Assembly (NCBI GenBank): GCA_903813345.2
Contig: CAIIXF020000010.1
Coordinates: forward strand, 26,996,425 to 27,060,424
Origin: Owenia fusiformis
Lineage: Eukaryota; Annelida; Polychaeta; Sabellida; Oweniidae
Reading direction: 5' to 3'
DNA: 64,000 bases
Shown: piece after piece, positions 1-11,802 of the stretch
Position numbering within the stretch: position 1 is the stretch's first letter
Layout of the letters: the number at the start of each line of letters is the position of its first letter
The notes under the pieces: model-generated
Database searches by the model: none
The model's input: the letters and a program-made list of their open reading frames with translations, nothing else
What the model was told of the DNA's origin: nothing
Translations under genes and position numbers: made by a program

Positions 1-598
1 GAGAACAGTAAAAGTATTCCATTCGCAAGCCTAAAAAACTCCTCAAAACTCCCAGAATAAGCCATTAAGTTCCTAGGAATTATGTTGATTTTATGCAGTG
101 TATACCTGGACTTAGAAATCATTGCTCACTGATTTTGAAGGTCAATTTCACTGTGTGCATGGTTGCCCAACATACACCAAAACTTAAAATATCATGTTAT
201 CCACTTGTATATGTAAAAAGGGAAATATGACATTTTTAGTAGAATTCTTTTAGCAATCATATACATGTGCATGCATTTACACAGCATAAAGAAAACTGAC
301 AGTAATACTAGCATATACAGGGTTACCACAAAAAACCACATATCTGAATAAATATTAAGGGTTCTGCTTTTTGGTCACCCTGTATAAAACTGATACTCTT
401 TTATACCAGCAAACGAAGGTTGGGTTGTCAATGAATTTTGTTCACTCTCATTCAAAAAGAAAGTGGCAGGAAATCTGTACCAACCCAACACTTACTTCAA
501 CATACATCATTTTCATTATATTTTTATGTATTTTGATGGACAGACTAATTATTACAATTGATTATAAGCATGTAAAGTAGACACTTATTACTACATAC
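1..598. other. Left edge: ELP1 intron sequence, no exon recognised
   Basis: ELP1 runs on the minus strand and its last visible exon ends at 599, so this stretch should be intron downstream of exon 14. I looked for the next expected ELP1 exon on the minus strand and found no frame resembling it. A donor-like site exists near 105-110, but every frame before it is closed and unlike the family. The only structured item is a 65-bp mariner-like miniature element at 318-382. Confidence 0.5.
318..382. mobile_element. Tiny mariner-type MITE with TA target duplication
   Basis: The segment begins CAGGGTTACCACAAAAA and ends TTTGGTCACCCTG, an inverted pair, with TA on both outer sides. CAGGGTG-like ends next to TA are typical of mariner-type miniature elements, and related ends recur at 13422, 60905 and singly near 7168. 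There is no coding capacity. It lies in an ELP1 intron. Confidence 0.5.
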
Positions 599-3500
599 CT
601 GACCACCAAGTGTACAGACAGCCATATGAATACATGGTTGTGGGAAGACCACCTCCAACCCAGAATCATCCAGATGAGGAACAACACTACCAACCTCTAG
701 GTCTGCAAATAATATCCAGGTCCATGTACATAATACTACAGATGACCAAATAAGGATCAAAAGAATGACACTATTTGTCCCAGGCTTTGAATATACAATT
801 AAAATATGGTGACAAAGTTGATTTAACAGTCCAAAATTGTACAATGAATAATTCCTTACCAGTGTCATAGTGGAAGTCTAAGAGAGTCCCATTGTTGAGT
901 TGTACCAACAGCTGCTTCATACTGGAGTGACACATACTCATCACACAACCCTCCTCTACTGCTACTGCACATCTAGACAGACACACAAATCAAAGTAACA
1001 ATCATATGGACAGTTGGACAGAGCTCCTCAATACCTAATGTTCAATATTTAAGTTCATCACATTTATTCAATACCATTAGATGCACTAGCATGCTGGATA
1101 CAAGATGGCATGGCAATGGCGCCATCACATGAATGGTCCAACTTGAAATACTTTCATCTCCCTTCAAGTTGTCAATTTGTCTGATTTTATACAATTCTCT
1201 GATTAGAGTGCTGTTCCCAATTAGCTTTTCTTGAATCACAACTTACATAAACCCAGATAGTTCACATTAGATGAGTGTAAAGAAGGCATTATATGAGAAT
1301 TTAGGGAGAGGGTGGGTAGTGATGGCACCCAGATAGTTCACATTAGACGAGTGTAAAGAAGGCATTATATGAGAATTTAGGGAGGGGGTGGGTAGTGATG
1401 GCAAGGCAAGCTTAAAATACTGTCCTGGACTGGATTAAGTGTGAAAAAAGTGAAAATTTTAAAATCATGCATTTTTTCACCATTCTGAACACTTTTCAAG
1501 TGATAATTGGCAAAAACTTGTTAAACGTAAACCACTCCATGGAACCTTTTAAAAGCTGAACCCCCTTGGAAAAGCTGAACAACTTTATCAGAGCAGACTT
1601 CAGTGTACAGAATGATAAGATAATTAGCCTAGTAGAAGAGCATTCAAATGTAAAACAAGCACTAACACAAATACAGAGTCTGCTGTATATGTAGTGCAAA
1701 ACAAAAATCTATTTTCCTACTATGTTCGTGTATGTGTACCTGCTGTTCCACTGTTTGGTGGTCCTGTCAAGCTGCAATACTGTGAGTGAACTTGTGCTGC
1801 CCCCTGGTGTCCCTCCTGACCCGTCATCTTCAATAGGTTCTGTGTGGGCACATACCAGAAAGTCTGTGTCAAGCCATATGAAGTTTGTCTCCTTTTGAGG
1901 GTATCTACTACTGCCATTCATACAAAGTCTAGAAATGTTCAATATAAACCAAACTAATTCACTTTACATGTTAAGTTTGTATATTATTACATGTTTTTCA
2001 CAATAAAGTAGATTTGTGCTCAAGCCTAGTGAAGTGTTTATTATCATATTATTTCTAGACTATTGTCGTTTGAATTATAATCATATAAAGGTTTGTTTTT
2101 GGTCAAAAGGTAATTCTACTAAATGTAGGTAAGCAAATGTGTAATTTCCATTACATGTTTAAGAAGTTTAAGGTTTATATATCAACGTTTACATTCTATT
2201 TCATTCTGTTACATTCTTAAGTACTGTACTCAATAAGTGACTAACTCATCAAACATATACAGTGTCCCATTTTTTTGGACCACCCTGTACATATAACTCA
2301 TATTGCATGTTGGTTGGTTCCTACTAATTATCTTTAATAAACAAACACTGTCAGTGATGAATTATACAGTTTCCTACTTAGCTGTTGTCCTAAATTGAGG
2401 TAGTTTAACATCTTCCGGAATGTTTCCACATATAGTCATGTCAACAGCCTCTGACGAATCCTCTGAAAACAAAACAAGAACTTTCAGCAAAGATAACATG
2501 TATACAGGGGTCCATGCGAAACTATTGTTGCATTAAAATCATGTACCCCACACCTTCTACAAGACTATCCTATGTCTTGTGCTGAACAACCATTCCATGT
2601 TAAATAGCTGTGCCCGTGTTCCCTGCACTTGCTCATTTAACATTTTTGTTCAAACCCTATTATTATTATTAACTATTATTGGCAGGACAATAACTGGTAG
2701 TAACTTAACGAGAGAAGGAAATTAATATCTTTGAAATTACCTTTTTCAGGAGTATACAATTCTATACATCCATCAGCCAATAGAACTGCTATGCTACATA
2801 AAGGGGGTGGAGCAAAGATGACTTGATTGACAGCTGATTGACACCTAATTGTAACTGCAGCCATAGGGGGTGGGACTACCAATGATTCAAATGGTGTCAG
2901 TAGAAGTTGATCTGAAATAAACATTGATCAGACATCACATCAATGGTTGAGAAATGAACTCTTCTAGATAGTTCAATGATTTTCCTCATGATTAAATGCC
3001 ATTTGGGAAATGAGATAACCAGTAACCAATCACTCTTCATTATCGACTTTGCATTTATTTTCTAAACCACAATGAATTTCAGAAATTGATTACTGTTACA
3101 GTGGAATATTAAGAAAAAATATGTCTGTTTTTTTGGTTCAAAGTATATGATGCAGGTACAACTGACTTAAGGTGTTTTACATGAGGGGAAATAGGACTTA
3201 ATAGTGATCAACATACCCCCATCTATGACTGCAACTAAAGCCTGATCTCTTGTATCATTTACACACCAAGCAAATGTGTACTGCAGATATCTGGCACCTT
3301 CTGTAGCAACATGTAACCTAATGAGGAAAAGAGCAGCATTTGGTGGAATCAAATGGTGTAAATGCATGCAATTTCTTCAATAACATGCTTCCAACAATTT
3401 GCTACATGAAGGATATTTTTACTTTCATCAATTTTTGTCATATTCTGGCACTCCTCTTTTTCAATAAATGTAAAGTTGCAAAAGGAGATCAAATTGCAAA

Positions 3501-6500
3501 TGTAGGTCAAGTGTGAAAGTAGGTCAATAGAATTCTGTATTCTTAAATACCCCTAAGAAAGTGATTCCAAAAACAGTAGCTGAAGCATTAGGAAAAGGTG
3601 GATTATAATGCTTTAAATTATTCTGATTTTGTAGGTTATCAGTTGAAATATGAACTGCTTTAAAAAACTTTCTATACAATCAGCTATGCATGAAGTATCA
3701 GAAAGTTTAAACTCTTTACCTTTTAGAATGTTCTGCATCCCACTTAACACATCTGACACTCTGCTCACTACTGAAGTCAAGGCTCTGCTTCAAGTACCAA
3801 TGGTAGTTGTTTACACACCAAAGTTGAACTAGAAATAAGAAATACAATGTTCAATGTTACAAGTACACTGATTTCACCTCTTCAATATCATAGGCATAGT
3901 CAGGGGGGGGGGCTATGACACCTCCAACAAAAAAGAAAACAAGCAATTTTGTAAAATTTGTTGAAAAAACATTTAACAAATTATCGTTTGAAATGCTATT
4001 GCTATAGAATACATCATATACTATGTAAATTTTAAAAAAAATCCGGGGGTGAATCCCTGTTCCCATTTTTGAGTCTCGTTTCCCTCGCAGTGATGTAAAG
4101 CCCAAAAATTGCACCCTCCTTGACAATTGCTGGCTGGATGTGGAAATAATGGACAATGTGAAACAGGGCATGTTTTGAAAGTGATCTCACTAATCTACCC
4201 CTTTCTTACTTACTATATGACTTGGGCTTCCACTGTGTTTGCTGCTGCTCTGGTGGTGGCAGTTCCTCAAGCCAGAGACATAGCACTGTAGAGTCATTGT
4301 TCCAGGTAATCTCTCTCAGCTAAACCAAAAACATTATATTGTTGAATATATTACTTTGAAAGGGCTAAAAAGATACAAACTGAGGTGACGTTGCAATATA
4401 TTTTGCTCATAACATTCTTTCTAATTATTTCATTTTCATGAACATTTTGAATTTGATAAGCATGTATTTAGGAAATGTGACTTTAAGTGACTGATATTTC
4501 TAGACACCCATTAACTCCAATCACTTGTGTTTATATTTGATGTTTCCTTGTTTTTCAATTTTATCAAAGAGAAAATCCTGAGTTGTGTCCACCATATAAC
4601 ACATACTACTCGAGCATATAGATAAATATTGACTGAGATATTACAAGACCCTTAAGGATGTTCCCTGGTCAGATAGGAAAATATTCAATAGTATTTAACT
4701 TTTTCTCAAAAATGGTTTTCTGGGATTCTCACGGGCAACAAAGAATATTAAAACTTTAAAAACCATATGTTAGTGTGCTTTTTTCTGAGCAAGAGGCCTC
4801 TAAAGTGTCAATATTTGACAAAAGTGGGCGTGGCACTTTCTCATTGAAACCCATGTTAAAAATCAGGTTTTCACCCCAAAACACACTTTTGAATATTTAA
4901 CTTTTTCTTAAACTCACAGAAACACTTAGTTATGCTATGTACTTCACATTTTGAAAAGAAAAATTAGGGGTTGGTGTTCATCGTTTTCAACTTCGTCCAG
5001 GGAACATCCTTAAGGACCTGGATTTATATTTACCTTAGTTGTGCCTGGGGCAAAAGGAAGCTTCAATTCTCCATGTTGCAGTCCATTTTTCTCAAAGAAC
5101 ACAATAAGCTCCTGTTGGTTTGTGAGGCGTTGGCCAGAGGTGATGACACTACCAGAGGGCCTGCAAGTTATTTGCATTAAAATTTCATTGCTTGATTCAT
5201 TGTCACTGGGATATTCCAGAAAATACACATGTTCAGTTTTATAACTCCCCTCGAACTATTACTACTAAAGTTTAAGGACAAGTTCAGAGAGTTAAAGTGG
5301 CTCTGAACTGCAGCTGTATGATAAAACATTGTAGTTTTGTTAGTTTCAAGGATGAAAGCAAAAAACCTCAACACACTTATAACGCTGCTTTTTTAAAATT
5401 TAAAAATCAACACAAATATACACAACTCATTTAAGCAGATATGGGGTAAATGAAGTAAATAATTTTCTCATCTATAAAATTGACAGAAGTCCTGAACATT
5501 TTTCATATTCACTGATCACACAAGTAAAGACAATCATAGCAGCTAAAGTAGTGACAATCATGTGATTTCTAAATCTATTGCTGCAAGACAATTGAGCACT
5601 TTTTATTAGAATACTTACTTCCAACATAGCGAAGGTTCAAGGCCATTGACAGGTTCACTGGTGGAATACAATATGCACTCCCTACTCCACACTCTTATCT
5701 CTCGGCCCCCTAGCAAACAAAATAATTAATGTATTTAGATATCTCTTCAAGCACAGGGTAAAGTATGCAGTACTATGGCTACCACTTATAGACCATCATT
5801 TTTGAAGGTGAAAAACATGATATGTAAAATTATTAGTCTATTATTTCAAGCTTTATTTAGTGAGAGTTTCATATTGTTTCAATATCAAATCATCTACAGA
5901 ATGGCCACTGTATCAACCAATTTGTCATACGACATAAGTGTGTCGTGTTTTCATTATAAATAATGCTCATATTCTCTTTCAGTTATAGTAACTGGATAAT
6001 ATCAACGGCGCAGTATAGCGAATCTGAAATGTATTGGGGTTGTGAAATGAGAAATTTTGTTCACTTTTCTGAATGTTTTAGATATGTTTGTGACATGCAT
6101 CATTTACCTGTTTGTGAGTTTATAGAGCTGACAGCAAAGTATTGGCCATCTCCCCTCCAACTTACAATTGGCAGACCACTGTCCCAGTCTAGAGCTGCTG
6201 ACACTGCCTAAAATATTCATCATATCATTGGAACTCATGTTTTCTAAACCTAATGTGAATGTGAACTATAATATAATAAATGCATATATCTATTAGTATG
6301 TCAACAATCTAACATGGAAATTAGCACATTCCAATACACAATGAATCATTAATGATTTCAAATCTTCCTAGGTAGGACAGAACATATTGGCTGGGTCAAA
6401 ACAATGATGTCCATCAAAAATGAACTGTTTTGAGGAGGGAACAATTTGAAGCAAAAATAAATGTATTTTTCTCATCTTAAAAATTAATACTTTCATCAAT

Positions 6501-7737
6501 GTGTCATAGTGCTGAAGGACAGATATATTTTCACTACACCCCTTACACAAAAAAATTATTTCAATACCCACCATTTTTGTTTTGGTCGCAGCAGACTTGC
6601 CTTCTGATCCATGGAACTGAGTTTCCTTTTTGCCCCACCCAACATTAACAAACTGTGCATCCCCAAAGCTGCTTGGTTCAAATGGAGTTTCTATGATTGG
6701 TTCAAATTCTCTTGTCATCATGATAAGAGTCTTCTGTCCTGTTGCTAAGACAACAAGCTCCTGGTCAGGACTCCATGCCATTGAAGTAAATCCAGACTCT
6801 ACACTTCCAACACATTCTACCTTTTATGTAACAAATAAAATTATGCTAAATAAGATATAGAATTGTTCAAATATAAGTAAAACTTAAAGAATTAAGGATA
6901 ACACTCATATCATTGCAACATGACATCAAGCAGTCATAGATCTCTATCAAGTATAGATATACCCTATATCCAAACCTCCAAGTACATAAACATTATATAT
7001 ACCTCTGATGTACTAGTGTTCCATAGAATTAGGTCACCCATTACTGTAGCAACGCAAACAGACATCTGGTCAGGTAGATGCTCGATGCCAACAATTGTTT
7101 TACCACTAGTGACATCTGCTGGTAGATATCCATGTTCTACTAGGCTGACTGAGGAAACAATCTGAAATACAGGGTGACCGGAAAAAAGGAGGCCATTGAA
7201 CAAGGCAATATCTCCTAAACTAGTGCCATCAATGAAATTTTGCACACACCAGAACAGTTCTATTGAAATTGTGGAAATTTGTCCCTGAAAGTTTCAATAC
7301 CACCAATCAACTGGTTTAGGAGCTGTGATCATTTACATTACATGCTCCAATTTGCCACAATTGAGAGCAAGGCAGAAATGGATTCATATGACAGGATACC
7401 CTTACATATTCAGCAGTGATTGCTTTCAAGTACACACTTGAGTTCAAAGGAAATTGAAACAAACATGTTTAATGATTCATAGGCTCATTTAGCACCATGT
7501 TTATCAGATGCCTCTGAGCCTTGTTGTTATAACATTCGATACAGGGATAAAATAAAACACAACTAAGTTACAGAGACACCTAGAACTTACCTCCCTACTA
7601 CTGGGATCAAGGCCAACAATTCCATGTCTATTTCCACAATACACTATTCCTGTATCAAAGTCAACTGTAAAATCATGAATTCCACACAATGTCAGATGTT
7701 TTATAGATAAGCTCTGCACAACTCTCAAGTTCTTCAT
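599..7737 (-). CDS. ELP1: Elongator complex protein 1 (N-terminal half, runs off left edge)
   Basis: ELP1 is the scaffold of Elongator, which starts mcm5-type modification of tRNA wobble uridine. Fourteen minus-strand exons were placed in order: 7591-7737 (ATG), 7003-7161, 6572-6820, 6108-6207, 5619-5709, 5034-5160, 4214-4319, 3720-3828, 3217-3317, 2741-2911, 2383-2462, 1740-1928, 860-972, 599-702, about 615 codons of roughly 1,330 expected. Family hallmarks in the two WD40 propellers include [83 protein letters not shown] and VVPPPM. The C-terminal TPR region and tRNA-binding tail lie outside the window. All junctions keep phase except exon 11 to 12: exon 11 meets a stop shortly after a possible GC donor at 2381-2382, while exon 12 needs incoming phase 2. 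A micro-exon, an alternative acceptor near 1892 or a sequence error could explain this. Confidence 0.93.
1251..1402. repeat. Perfect-looking 76-bp tandem duplication
   Basis: A 76-bp unit starting ACCCAGATAGTTCACATTAG occurs twice head to tail (1251 and 1327) with only two visible differences. The low divergence points to a recent duplication. It lies in the ELP1 intron between exons 12 and 13 and has no coding signal. Confidence 0.85.
4651..5014. mobile_element. MITE with CTTAAGGATGTTCCCTGG ends and GACC duplication
   Basis: The ends CTTAAGGATGTTCCCTGG and CCAGGGAACATCCTTAAG are exact inverted copies. GACC flanks the element at 4647-4650 and 5015-5018, suggesting a 4-bp target duplication. 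It is 364 bp long with no open frame of note. It sits in ELP1 intron 6, ending 18 bp from the exon 6 donor, so it must be tolerated by splicing. Superfamily is not assigned. Confidence 0.7.
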
Positions 7738-8208
7738 TGTTTATGTTTGTGTATCTCACATTCACAATTCTCCGTATTTTATCTTTGGAATCCTCTGGTT
7801 GTTACCTTGAGCAATCCTCTAGTTATTCTTTAGATATCATCTGATTGTTATCTTCAGCAATTTTTAGTTCTAATCAACTGAAATCCTCTGTAACATATGT
7901 CTATCTTGTTTACAGGTTTATAACTAATAGTAAAAATGGTCATTTTCTTTCCATTTTGTGTTTTTGATTTTACTTTTTCTGTTTTTACAGCCTTTCTGAA
8001 AAAGACAAAAGCCATTTCAGACGTAGCTGAATATAAGATGAAGTACAGAATTAGATAGCATATATAGAATGTGCCTAGCGAGAGGGGGTGCTATGGCTCA
8101 TGTTCTATGTCTATGTCAATAATCTGCAAAAGGCTAATAAGCCTATATTGTTGTTGAGATACCCTGGGACGACTGCCAGGCTATCGAGTTGAACCTGGAA
8201 TCCCCCAT
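7738..8208. other. Upstream region of ELP1
   Basis: This is the sequence immediately 5' of the ELP1 start codon on the minus strand, where promoter and 5' UTR should lie. It is AT-rich, with imperfect CCTCTGGTTGTTA / CCTCTAGTTATT-like repetition at about 7790-7870. No TATA box, CpG cluster or known binding site stands out. Confidence 0.35.
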
Positions 8209-8217
8209 TTGCAGGAC

Positions 8218-8580
8218 TGTCAACCCCTAAAGATTTTCTCGCGGGACAGATTTTTTAGACCCAGTGCCCAAAATTCGCGGGATTTTGCGGGACATCTACT
8301 AAATTCGCGGGATTTTGCGGGACATTTAAGGGATTTGCGTGATTGCGCTAATAGGAGATTTTTTTTATCAAATTCGCGGGATTTCGCGGGACCATTCGAG
8401 GGACAAACATCCTAATTGCGGGACAGTTAACAGGTGTACCACCAAAAACTTCATAGAGGGACAGATTTTTTAGACAAAGTGCCCTAAATTTGCGGGATTT
8501 CGCGGGACATCCACCTAAATTTGCAGGATGTCCCGGGACATTCAAGGGATTTGCGTGATTGGGACTAATGTAAATCAAAC
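8218..8580. repeat. Cluster of GCGGGATTTTGCGGGACA-type repeats
   Basis: The motif (A/T)TTCGCGGGATTTCGCGGGACA recurs about six times with spacers such as TTAAGGGATTTGCGTGATT. The block is essentially duplicated, with CAGATTTTTTAGAC leaders near 8247 and 8462. Related copies appear at about 10440-10475 and 11058-11096. This is a dispersed, CpG-containing repeat family in the ELP1-RASA1 intergenic region; no coding role is evident. Confidence 0.65.
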
Positions 8581-8639
8581 TTTCAGATACTGATTAATCA
8601 AATATAATGCACCGTTACATTGTAACTTAAATAAACGTC

Positions 8640-8898
8640 AACACAATTTCACAAAATACGCGTAGGAATATTATTAAACTTTGCTTCAGGTGTGATTACC
8701 GTAATCTAACACGAAATTCAAAAATTCGGAACAATACTTTGCACTTCTGGCGTCGTGACCAACTATGAAACGCTTACCCCCATAATGTTATATATTAAAA
8801 TGTACCTATTCATATACTGTAGGCATGGGCTTTCAGTTGAAAGCCCATGATATAGGGGTTCGATTAATCTACATCAAATTATAGGGAATGAGGTTAAT
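8640..8898. repeat. Left part of a diverged segmental duplication (copy 1)
   Basis: This stretch is paralogous to about 12230-12415. Both contain, in the same order, AATTCAAAA, CTTTGCAC, AAAATGTACCT, CTACAT, AAATTATAGGGA and CAGGTTAATTTT or AGGTTAATTTT. The homology resumes right of the transposon at 10128-10330 (GCTCAG, GACCTACATC, TTATTTTGATACCAAA) against 12415-12500 and 13028-13115. Copy 1 also has a palindrome, TGGGCTTTCA then TGAAAGCCCA, at about 8827-8850 that is absent from copy 2. Confidence 0.6.
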
Positions 8899-8908
8899 TT
8901 TCTAGATA

Positions 8909-10127
8909 GGGTTTGTATAAAAAACCGGGTACCGGGTTAAAAATCCTCCATGCTGGGTTCAAACTTGGTACCCGGTCGAAAAAAAACAAAAAACGAAATA
9001 TACGAATACACAACATAATTAGATCATTAGAAAACGTGTAAGATTTGTTTTGAATTTACAAAAATGTATGTAACTTCCTTCAAAACTGAGCTAGAAGCTT
9101 CAAATAAAAAGCATTTTAGGGCTCTTTTCTTCCTCTATCATCTTGGTCATATTTCCATTGGTAATGAAGGGGGGGGGGGGGGGGTGCACCAATGACATTG
9201 TAAGACGATTTGAAAAACAAGACAAATCAATCTTACTCTATTTTCAATAGTTCGTATGTTGGTACGTGAATTGTTTTGATTATGATTTAAATCTGTAAAT
9301 AGCTACCGTTGCTTTAGCAGAGAGGTGACGTGTGTTAATTTGCATGATGCAACATGTAAGATTTTGATTATTAATCATAATTTAAAGGTGCAATAATTGG
9401 TGCAGAGGGGTCATTCAACGATCATGGACCAGTGTCAAAATATATTTAAGTTTGGATATTTCATCAAGACTAACATCTATTTTTATTATCTACAGAGAAA
9501 CCCCCTAGATAAACATTATTTTGGCTGATAATTCTCTTGAAACATGGTGGATCTTAAAAATATAAAAGTGGAAGTCCCCTTTTTGAAGCTTTGAACTGAA
9601 TTTACACTTCTTAATGCTGAAATTGATAATTTATCCATACATTTTAAGAAAATAGGTATGTCAAAGAAGATGTTAAACCAAATGTTGCCTTGATAGCTCA
9701 GAAAAAATGAAAAAACTTTCCTATTTTCTCTACAGTCCTTATTGCCCCTTTAAGTTATCCCAATTTATGACAAAATGTCCACTGAATTGTAAATTGTTAT
9801 GTCTTACAATGTCATAGGCGTAGCCAGGAGAGGGTGCGATGGTGCGATCGCACCCCCCCCCCATAACCAATGAAAATATGGCCATAACGATAGAGGAAGA
9901 AAAGTGCCTTAAAATATGCTTTTTATTTGAAGCTTCTAGCTCAATTTTGAATCATGTTACATACATTTTTGCAAATTCAAAACAAATCTTACACGTTTTC
10001 TCATAATCTAATTATGTTATATATTCGTATTTTTCGTTTTTTTGGTACCCGTTTTTTTGACCGGGTACCAAGTTTGAACCCAGCATGGAGGATTTACTAC
10101 CCGGTACCCGGTTTTTTATACAAACCC
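8909..10127. mobile_element. Long-TIR DNA transposon (1,219 bp) with 10-bp target duplication
   Basis: The ends begin GGGTTTGTATAAAAAACCGG and its reverse complement, and the inverted arms run about 300 bp inward (8909-9206 and 9804-10127). TTTCTAGATA flanks both sides (8899-8908 and 10128-10137). The paralogous segment near 12400-12425 reads across the same place without the insert (GGTTAATTTTCGAGATATCAG), so this is a filled site beside an empty site. The core carries no long open frame. A 16-G run lies at 9169-9184 in the left arm and a C run lies at the matching place in the right arm. TSD length and long TIRs are compatible with Mutator-like or foldback elements, but no transposase is present to confirm this. 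Confidence 0.85.
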
Positions 10128-10582
10128 TTTCTAGATATCAGCGTACAATTATTGTAACTCGCGTTTGCTAACATTTGCTCAGTTCTGAGATGAAGGCCAC
10201 ACGGGTAGTAAAAAGGCCAACGTTGGAACTATTTGTGACCTACATCCCTATTTTCGTAATTAAAATGAAAGTTGAACCCTTCCCCTTTATTTTGATACCA
10301 AACAACAGCATGCTAGGTACTTAAAATTAGGTAAACTTTACTCCTCAAAAGTGCAAAAACTTAGCTTCTTATATAAGATAAGATAATCAAAATATAGGGG
10401 ATTGCAACAATTTCGGAAATTCGCGGAGGTCAAAGCCACATTTTGCGGGATTTCGCGGGACAATGCGGGACACGCGAATTAGAGTCAATACTACCTCTAC
10501 ATAATATTTGTAGCCTAAAAGATACCATATAATGATGTATAACAACAATCTAACAATAAAATAATCAATTATGATGATTTAG

Positions 10583-10860
10583 GTGTTCGGAATTACCCCC
10601 ATGCTCGTGTTTGGAATTACCCCCACAAACCATATGCCTTTCAATCAATAGATGTCACTTATAAATTAATTAAATTTGGGTTTCTTGATATGCAGGGGTG
10701 ACAGGATCCAGTATCATAAGTTAAGGGTATCATATAATGATATACCATCAATCTAACAATTAAAACAATTAAATTTAAGTTAAGTGTTTGGAATTACCCC
10801 CATGTTAGTGTTCGGATTTACCCCCCAAAAATACTCCTGTTCGGAATTACCCCCCTAAAA
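10583..10860. repeat. Dispersed repeats of GTGTTCGGAATTACCCCC
   Basis: The 18-mer GTGTTCGGAATTACCCCC or a close variant occurs five times (about 10583, 10606, 10784, 10807 and 10835), grouped in two clusters. The segments around each cluster (TACCATATAATGATGTAT, CAATCTAACAAT, AATTAAAT) are also repeated, so the unit is about 200 bp with internal short repeats. Function unknown. Confidence 0.6.
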
Positions 10861-11802
10861 TACCTTGTAGTAAAAATGGTATAACCCAGATTCTTTTTAC
10901 AGTTTTTCGTAATTTTTTCGGCAAATGCATTCTACAGTGTATAATACACATAATATATATAGAATCATACCATAGATGTGCAGTACAGCCAAGCTAACTA
11001 CATTTTTTGATGGGGGTGTTTGGAAATAGACGTATTGATTCTAGCCTAATTTTGATCAAATTCGCGGGATAATCCCGCCATTCGCGGGACACTTGACAGC
11101 TCTGCATTTGTTACAAAAACAACCTCTGGCCAACAACCCCCTTTTTGAGAGATCAGAAAACCCCAGCCAGAGCCAACCCCACTCTAACTTAGCGCGAACA
11201 ATGAATTGCATGTTTATACTAGCTATCTGATGACGCACAAACTGTCGTGCAAATCAATGTTGGAGAAGCAACGTTCCTGTATGGAAGATACATAGAGACA
11301 CCCAGGCCTAGACTAATCTCTGTTATTTTAAAAATAATCAGAGATCAGAGGTCTATTATCGCCCACAATAAATCTACCGACAACATATCAGGCAGTTCCT
11401 GTTCCTTAGACCCATATTTTAAGGATTTTCAACATTTCCGATTAACTATCTGATATTCATAAATTGGTGAATCACGTCTAATTATATACATAGCCCCTTA
11501 AACAGAAGAATATGTTATAAACGCACAAACTCACATTTTTTGTAGTAGAAAGAGTGTCTGCAATGACGGTATGATTGAATCACGAAATACAATGATGTGC
11601 TATTATATGTCTATGCTTGGAATAATCGATTGGAACTTGATTAACATGATTAAATAGGTATTAATTCTATTCTATTTTACTCTTCACAAGTCTGAAGGAA
11701 GAAAATATCACACAAAGCGTTTATATCACGTTTAAACCCCCTCCTTCATAGTTCAATACAACTTTGGAAAGTAAATCTTACTTGTGGCGTGTCATATCCA
11801 AT
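10861..11802. promoter_or_regulatory. Presumed RASA1 upstream region
   Basis: This lies immediately 5' of the RASA1 start codon. It contains one more copy of the GCGGGA repeat (11058-11096) and AT-rich sequence further right. No TATA box or named factor site is convincing, so the promoter label rests on position only. Confidence 0.3.

Noticed and set aside
3857-4171. 104-codon minus-strand frame between ELP1 exons 7 and 8
   Set aside because: It is intronic, includes a G-run segment with [13 protein letters not shown] that resembles dispersed repeat sequence, and ELP1 exons 7 and 8 join perfectly without it.
7168-7200. Complete mariner MITE starting CAGGGTGACCGGAAAAAA
   Set aside because: Only one end is visible in the ELP1 intron; no inverted partner was found downstream.
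8850-8870. tRNA/SINE B-box-like GGGGTTCGATTAATC
   Set aside because: No A-box at the right distance and no cloverleaf; it lies in the segmental duplication, and its paralogue has lost the motif.
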